Assembly (NCBI RefSeq): GCF_015732155.1 | Contig: NZ_WIQK01000001.1 | Span: 840,501-904,500 of the forward strand | Source: Pectinatus sottacetonis | Lineage (GTDB): Bacteria; Bacillota; Negativicutes; Selenomonadales; Selenomonadaceae | Reading direction: 5' to 3' | Length of the DNA stretch: 64,000 nt | Shown: positions 63,959-64,000 of the stretch, piece by piece | How the letters are laid out: each line of letters opens with the position of its first letter | How positions within the stretch are numbered: position 1 is the stretch's first letter | Notes under the pieces: generated by a model | Database searches by the model: none | Seen by the model: only the letters and a program-made list of their open reading frames with translations | What the model was told of the DNA's origin: nothing | Made by a program: the position numbers and the translations under genes

Positions 63959-64000
63959 GTATAAGATAAAAAGTAACTTTTATTTTATAATTATATATTT

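Overview
The window is AT-rich DNA from a low-GC Firmicute that has an outer membrane, most likely a member of the Negativicutes. A full TonB-dependent receptor and an OmpH/Skp-like C-terminus occur beside typically Firmicute content: strong AGGAGG ribosome sites, PRD-type PTS regulators, an FMN-riboswitch rib operon and a holin-like type I toxin. The taxonomic placement is an inference; no rRNA is present.

Layout. (1) 1-280: the end of an OmpH-like gene, then tRNA-Thr(CGT) with a consensus promoter. (2) 350-16050: an accessory and decaying region starting right after the tRNA. It holds a metallophosphoesterase-STAND NTPase (candidate defence protein), a helicase tail cut off by a dead ISL3 element, a FlxA-like coiled-coil gene truncated by a broken IS66 copy that itself carries a nested ISAs1 element, an AbiEii-type pair, a second internally deleted IS66 copy carrying a class C group II intron, and decayed azlC / MocR / IS256 remnants. 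(3) 16050-20980: a cobalamin riboswitch, a TonB receptor and a beta-propeller-like protein on the minus strand. (4) 21449-35488: a complete type III-A CRISPR-Cas locus (cas10-csm2-csm3-csm4-csm5-cas6-csm6-cas1-cas2, then an array of 41 repeats), bracketed by two direct copies of a repeat of about 450 bp derived from the 3' end of IS66. (5) 35677-39860: a GGDEF protein, a (p)ppGpp synthetase / two-component operon, and a holin-like toxin with an overlapping antisense transcript. (6) 39999-45235: a Bfd-like protein, a DUF1847 protein, and a catabolic group of YheO-like regulator, DcuC-like carrier, MalY/PatB lyase and RidA. (7) 45371-56370: two PTS loci, each with its own PRD regulator: an ascorbate-type (Ula) system with a transaldolase, and a fructose-type system with two different class II aldolases. 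(8) 56566-60728: FMN riboswitch and ribD-ribE-ribBA-ribH. (9) 60740-64000: metE-metF with a palindrome next to the metE promoter.

How it works together. The cas genes and the array read in the same direction on the minus strand. Many spacers read as sense coding sequence on the plus strand, so minus-strand crRNAs would be antisense to target mRNAs, as type III interference requires. Cyclic oligoadenylate made by Cas10 would activate the CARF-HEPN RNase Csm6. In the catabolic group, RidA would remove the 2-aminoacrylate released by the MalY-type lyase. The accessory part records a layered insertion history that can be ordered from junctions, duplications and reading frames.
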